The notes under the pieces are model-generated. The model saw nothing but the letters and a program-made list of their open reading frames with translations, was not told the origin of the DNA and ran no database searches. Made by a program: the position numbers and the translations under genes. Source: Kitasatospora sp. NBC_01246 (lineage in GTDB: Bacteria > Actinomycetota > Actinomycetes > Streptomycetales > Streptomycetaceae). From it: a DNA stretch of 64,000 nt. Below, in pieces: positions 61,938-64,000 of the stretch. The stretch is taken from assembly GCF_036226505.1 (NCBI RefSeq), contig NZ_CP108484.1:5580001-5644000 (forward strand), read 5' to 3'. Numbering within the stretch: the first letter of the stretch is position 1; each line of letters starts with the position of its first letter.

Positions 61938-63449
61938 GTGAGCGTCATGAACCTGGTCTCCTACGAGGACGCTCTCGCGTCGTACGACCCGGTGATGGGC
62001 CTTGAGGTCCACGTCGAGCTGGGTACCAAGACCAAGATGTTCTGCGGGTGCTCGACCGAACTGGGTGCCGAGCCGAACAGCCAGGTCTGCCCGACCTGTC
62101 TGGGCCTGCCCGGCTCGCTGCCGGTGGTCAACGCCATCGGCGTCGAGTCGGCGATCAAGATCGGCCTGGCGCTGAACTGCGAGATCGCCGAGTGGTGCCG
62201 GTTCGCCCGGAAGAACTACTTCTACCCGGACATGCCGAAGAACTTCCAGACCTCGCAGTACGACGAGCCGATCGCCTTCAACGGCTACCTCGACGTGCAG
62301 CTGGAGGACGGCTCGACCTTCCGGGTGGAGATCGAGCGCGCCCACATGGAGGAGGACACCGGCAAGTCCAGCCACGTCGGCGGCGCGACCGGCCGGATCC
62401 ACGGCGCCACGCACTCGCTGCTCGACTACAACCGGGCCGGCATCCCGCTGATCGAGATCGTCACCAAGCCGATCGAGGGCGCCGGCGAGCGGGCCCCCGA
62501 GGTCGCCAAGGCGTACGTCGCCGAGCTGCGTGAGCTGATCAAGGCGCTGGGCGTCTCCGAGGCCCGGATGGACAAGGGCCAGATGCGCTGCGACGTCAAC
62601 CTGTCGCTGCGCCCCAACGGCACCGAGAAGTTCGGCACCCGCTCCGAGACCAAGAACGTCAACTCGCTGCGCAGCGTCGAGCGGGCCGCCCGGTTCGAGA
62701 TCCAGCGGCACGCCACGGTGCTGGGCGACGGCGGCACGATCGTCCAGGAGACCCGGCACTTCCACGAGGAGGACGGCAGCACCACCGCCGGCCGGATCAA
62801 GGACAACGCCGAGGACTACCGCTACTTCCCCGAGCCGGACCTGGTGCCGATCGCGCCGTCCCGCGCCTGGGTGGAGGAGCTGCGCGCCGGTCTGCCCGAG
62901 CTGCCGCGGGTGCGCCGGGCCCGGCTGCAGGCCGAGTGGGGCCTGACCGACAAGGACATGCAGTCGGTGCTGAACGCCGGCGCGGTCGAGCCGATCCTGG
63001 AGACCATCGCCGCGGGCGCCCCGGCCGACCAGGCCCGCAAGTGGTGGATGGGCGAGCTGGCCCGCCGGGCCAACGAGACCGGCACCGAGCTGAGCGAGCA
63101 GCCGATCACCCCGGCGCAGGTCGCCCGGGTGACCGCGCTGGTCGCCGAGGGCAAGCTGAACGACAAGCTGGCCCGCCAGGTCATCGAGGCCGTGCTGGCC
63201 GGTGAGGGCGAGCCGGACGAGGTCGTCGAGAAGCGCGGCCTGGCCGTCGTCTCGGACGACTCCGCGCTCGGCGCGGCCGTCGACGAGGCCATCGCCGGCA
63301 ACGAGGCGATCGCCGCCAAGATCCGCGACGGCAAGGTCGCCGCGGTGGGCGCGCTCGTCGGCGCGGTCATGAAGGCCACCCGCGGGCAGGCCGACGCGGC
63401 CCGGGTGAAGGACCTCATCCTGGCGAAGCTCGGCGTGGAAGGGCAGTAG
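61938..63449 (+). CDS. gatB: Asp/Glu-tRNA amidotransferase subunit B
   Basis: 503 aa from GTG 61938. The cradle domain has LEVHVELGTKTKMFCGC, QVCPTCLGLPGSLPVVN and FEIQRHATVLGDGG; the C-terminal tail domain (GatB/YqeY) carries AAVGALVGAVMKATRGQADAA. Kinase/transamidation subunit that binds tRNA, with an internal ammonia channel to GatA. Confidence 0.97.
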   Translation: MSVMNLVSYEDALASYDPVMGLEVHVELGTKTKMFCGCSTELGAEPNSQVCPTCLGLPGSLPVVNAIGVESAIKIGLALNCEIAEWCRFARKNYFYPDMPKNFQTSQYDEPIAFNGYLDVQLEDGSTFRVEIERAHMEEDTGKSSHVGGATGRIHGATHSLLDYNRAGIPLIEIVTKPIEGAGERAPEVAKAYVAELRELIKALGVSEARMDKGQMRCDVNLSLRPNGTEKFGTRSETKNVNSLRSVERAARFEIQRHATVLGDGGTIVQETRHFHEEDGSTTAGRIKDNAEDYRYFPEPDLVPIAPSRAWVEELRAGLPELPRVRRARLQAEWGLTDKDMQSVLNAGAVEPILETIAAGAPADQARKWWMGELARRANETGTELSEQPITPAQVARVTALVAEGKLNDKLARQVIEAVLAGEGEPDEVVEKRGLAVVSDDSALGAAVDEAIAGNEAIAAKIRDGKVAAVGALVGAVMKATRGQADAARVKDLILAKLGVEGQ

Positions 63450-63537
63450 GCACTACCTGAAGAAGCTCGGTGCCGACCGGATCCGACCACGGTTTCTAAG
63501 GCATCTAAGGCTTTCTAAGGTGCCTTAGTGCGCTCAG

Positions 63538-63575
63538 GGCCCGGATCCACCCCCTAAGTGGGGTGGATCCGGGCC
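63538..63575 (+). terminator. Strong terminator after gatB
   Basis: GGCCCGGATCCACCCC (63538-63553) pairs perfectly with GGGGTGGATCCGGGCC (63560-63575), loop CTAAGT, followed by TTT. A second, shorter hairpin (CTAAGGCA against TGCCTTAG) lies just upstream at about 63496-63528. Confidence 0.85.
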
Positions 63576-63707
63576 TTTGCCGTTCCAGGCCGCCCGACCT
63601 AAGGCGCAGGCCGCCCGGAACATCGGGCAAGGTGCCGATGTGGCGCACCCCCCTGGGGGAGGAGGCTTTACCTCAGAACGAGAGAGACCACCACGAGGGG
63701 AAACACC

Positions 63708-63866
63708 GTGTTCGAGTACGAGCTCATCCAGCACCAGGTGCGGGAACTCCACGCCCAGGCCGACCACCAGCGCCTGGTCCGCGAGGCCAAGGGCGACCGC
63801 CGCGGCCTGCGCCGACTGCCCGCCGTCCGCTCCGAGCGGCGCGCCGCGCGTCTGCGCGAGTGCTGA
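63708..63866 (+). CDS. Small basic conserved protein
   Basis: 52 aa from GTG 63708 with GAGGGG upstream. FEYELIQHQVRELHAQADHQRLVREAKG is an amphipathic, probably helical segment, then an Arg-rich end (SERRAARLREC). Similar short proteins are common in Streptomyces and uncharacterised. It is followed by a 14-bp terminator-like hairpin. Confidence 0.7.
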   Translation: MFEYELIQHQVRELHAQADHQRLVREAKGDRRGLRRLPAVRSERRAARLREC

Positions 63867-63900
63867 CGGGTCGACACCCGGCCGGGGCCGGGACGGAGAT

Positions 63901-63934
63901 GGAAGGGGAGGTGCGATCCAGCGCCTCCCCTTCC
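63901..63934 (+). terminator. Terminator after the 52-residue protein gene
   Basis: GGAAGGGGAGGTGC (63901-63914) pairs with GCGCCTCCCCTTCC (63921-63934) with one T-G wobble, loop GATCCA. The window ends with an ATG at 63998 that may start the next gene. Confidence 0.65.
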
Positions 63935-64000
63935 GGGCGTCCGAGGGCCGGGATAACCGATCGGCCCGGCCCGGACGGTTATGGCATGCTCGCCTCCATG

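Noticed and set aside
63998..64000. ATG at the right edge as a gene start
   Set aside because: Only three bases are visible, so no coding evidence can be given; it may start the next gene.

Overview
The window is high-GC actinobacterial chromosome. Strong third-position GC bias, many GTG starts, WhiJ-type regulator clusters, DUF397, SseB pairs and the ligA / GGDEF-EAL / gatCAB order all point to Streptomycetaceae (Streptomyces or Kitasatospora). I see no rRNA, tRNA, CRISPR array or complete insertion sequence.

Layout. 0-10 kb is core metabolism: glycogen phosphorylase (glgP), a SAM methyltransferase, a two-gene ABC exporter whose subunits carry the marks of one degenerate ATP site, and glycogen debranching enzyme (glgX). 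10-14.4 kb holds three tandem lipoprotein L,D-transpeptidases (cell-wall cross-linking). 14.4-33.7 kb is the accessory part. It contains a HigB-HigA-SecB-like toxin-antitoxin-chaperone module, a WhiJ-like triad (XRE/DUF5753, DUF397, divergent ATP-binding protein), a membrane glycosyltransferase, a Phd/VapC pair whose toxin is broken by a 10-bp tandem duplication, a TetR/MFS efflux pair with clear operators, a membrane-anchored HTH protein, a secreted trypsin-like protein without its catalytic His, a MerR/DUF3291 pair, and a compact cluster (MFS exporter, S9 peptidase, 56-residue peptide, cytochrome P450) that looks like an undescribed peptide natural-product (RiPP-like) locus.

33.8-41 kb is one-carbon and serine metabolism: gcvT-gcvH-glyA-sdaA behind a tandem glycine riboswitch, with two divergent SseB-family genes. 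41.5-47.6 kb is a five-gene oligopeptide ABC importer. 47.8-64 kb is conserved core: TRIC-type channel, IclR regulator, cysteine desulfurase and mnmA (tRNA 2-thiolation pair), Uma2 nuclease-fold protein, LOG-family protein, SDR, MetE-C-like protein, ligA, a GGDEF-EAL c-di-GMP protein, the gatCAB amidotransferase operon and a small conserved protein.

The two best candidates for a new system are the peptide/S9/P450/MFS cluster (28.5-33.6 kb) and the HigBA-SecB-like module (15.5-16.7 kb). Family assignments are from motif recognition by eye. No database search was run.
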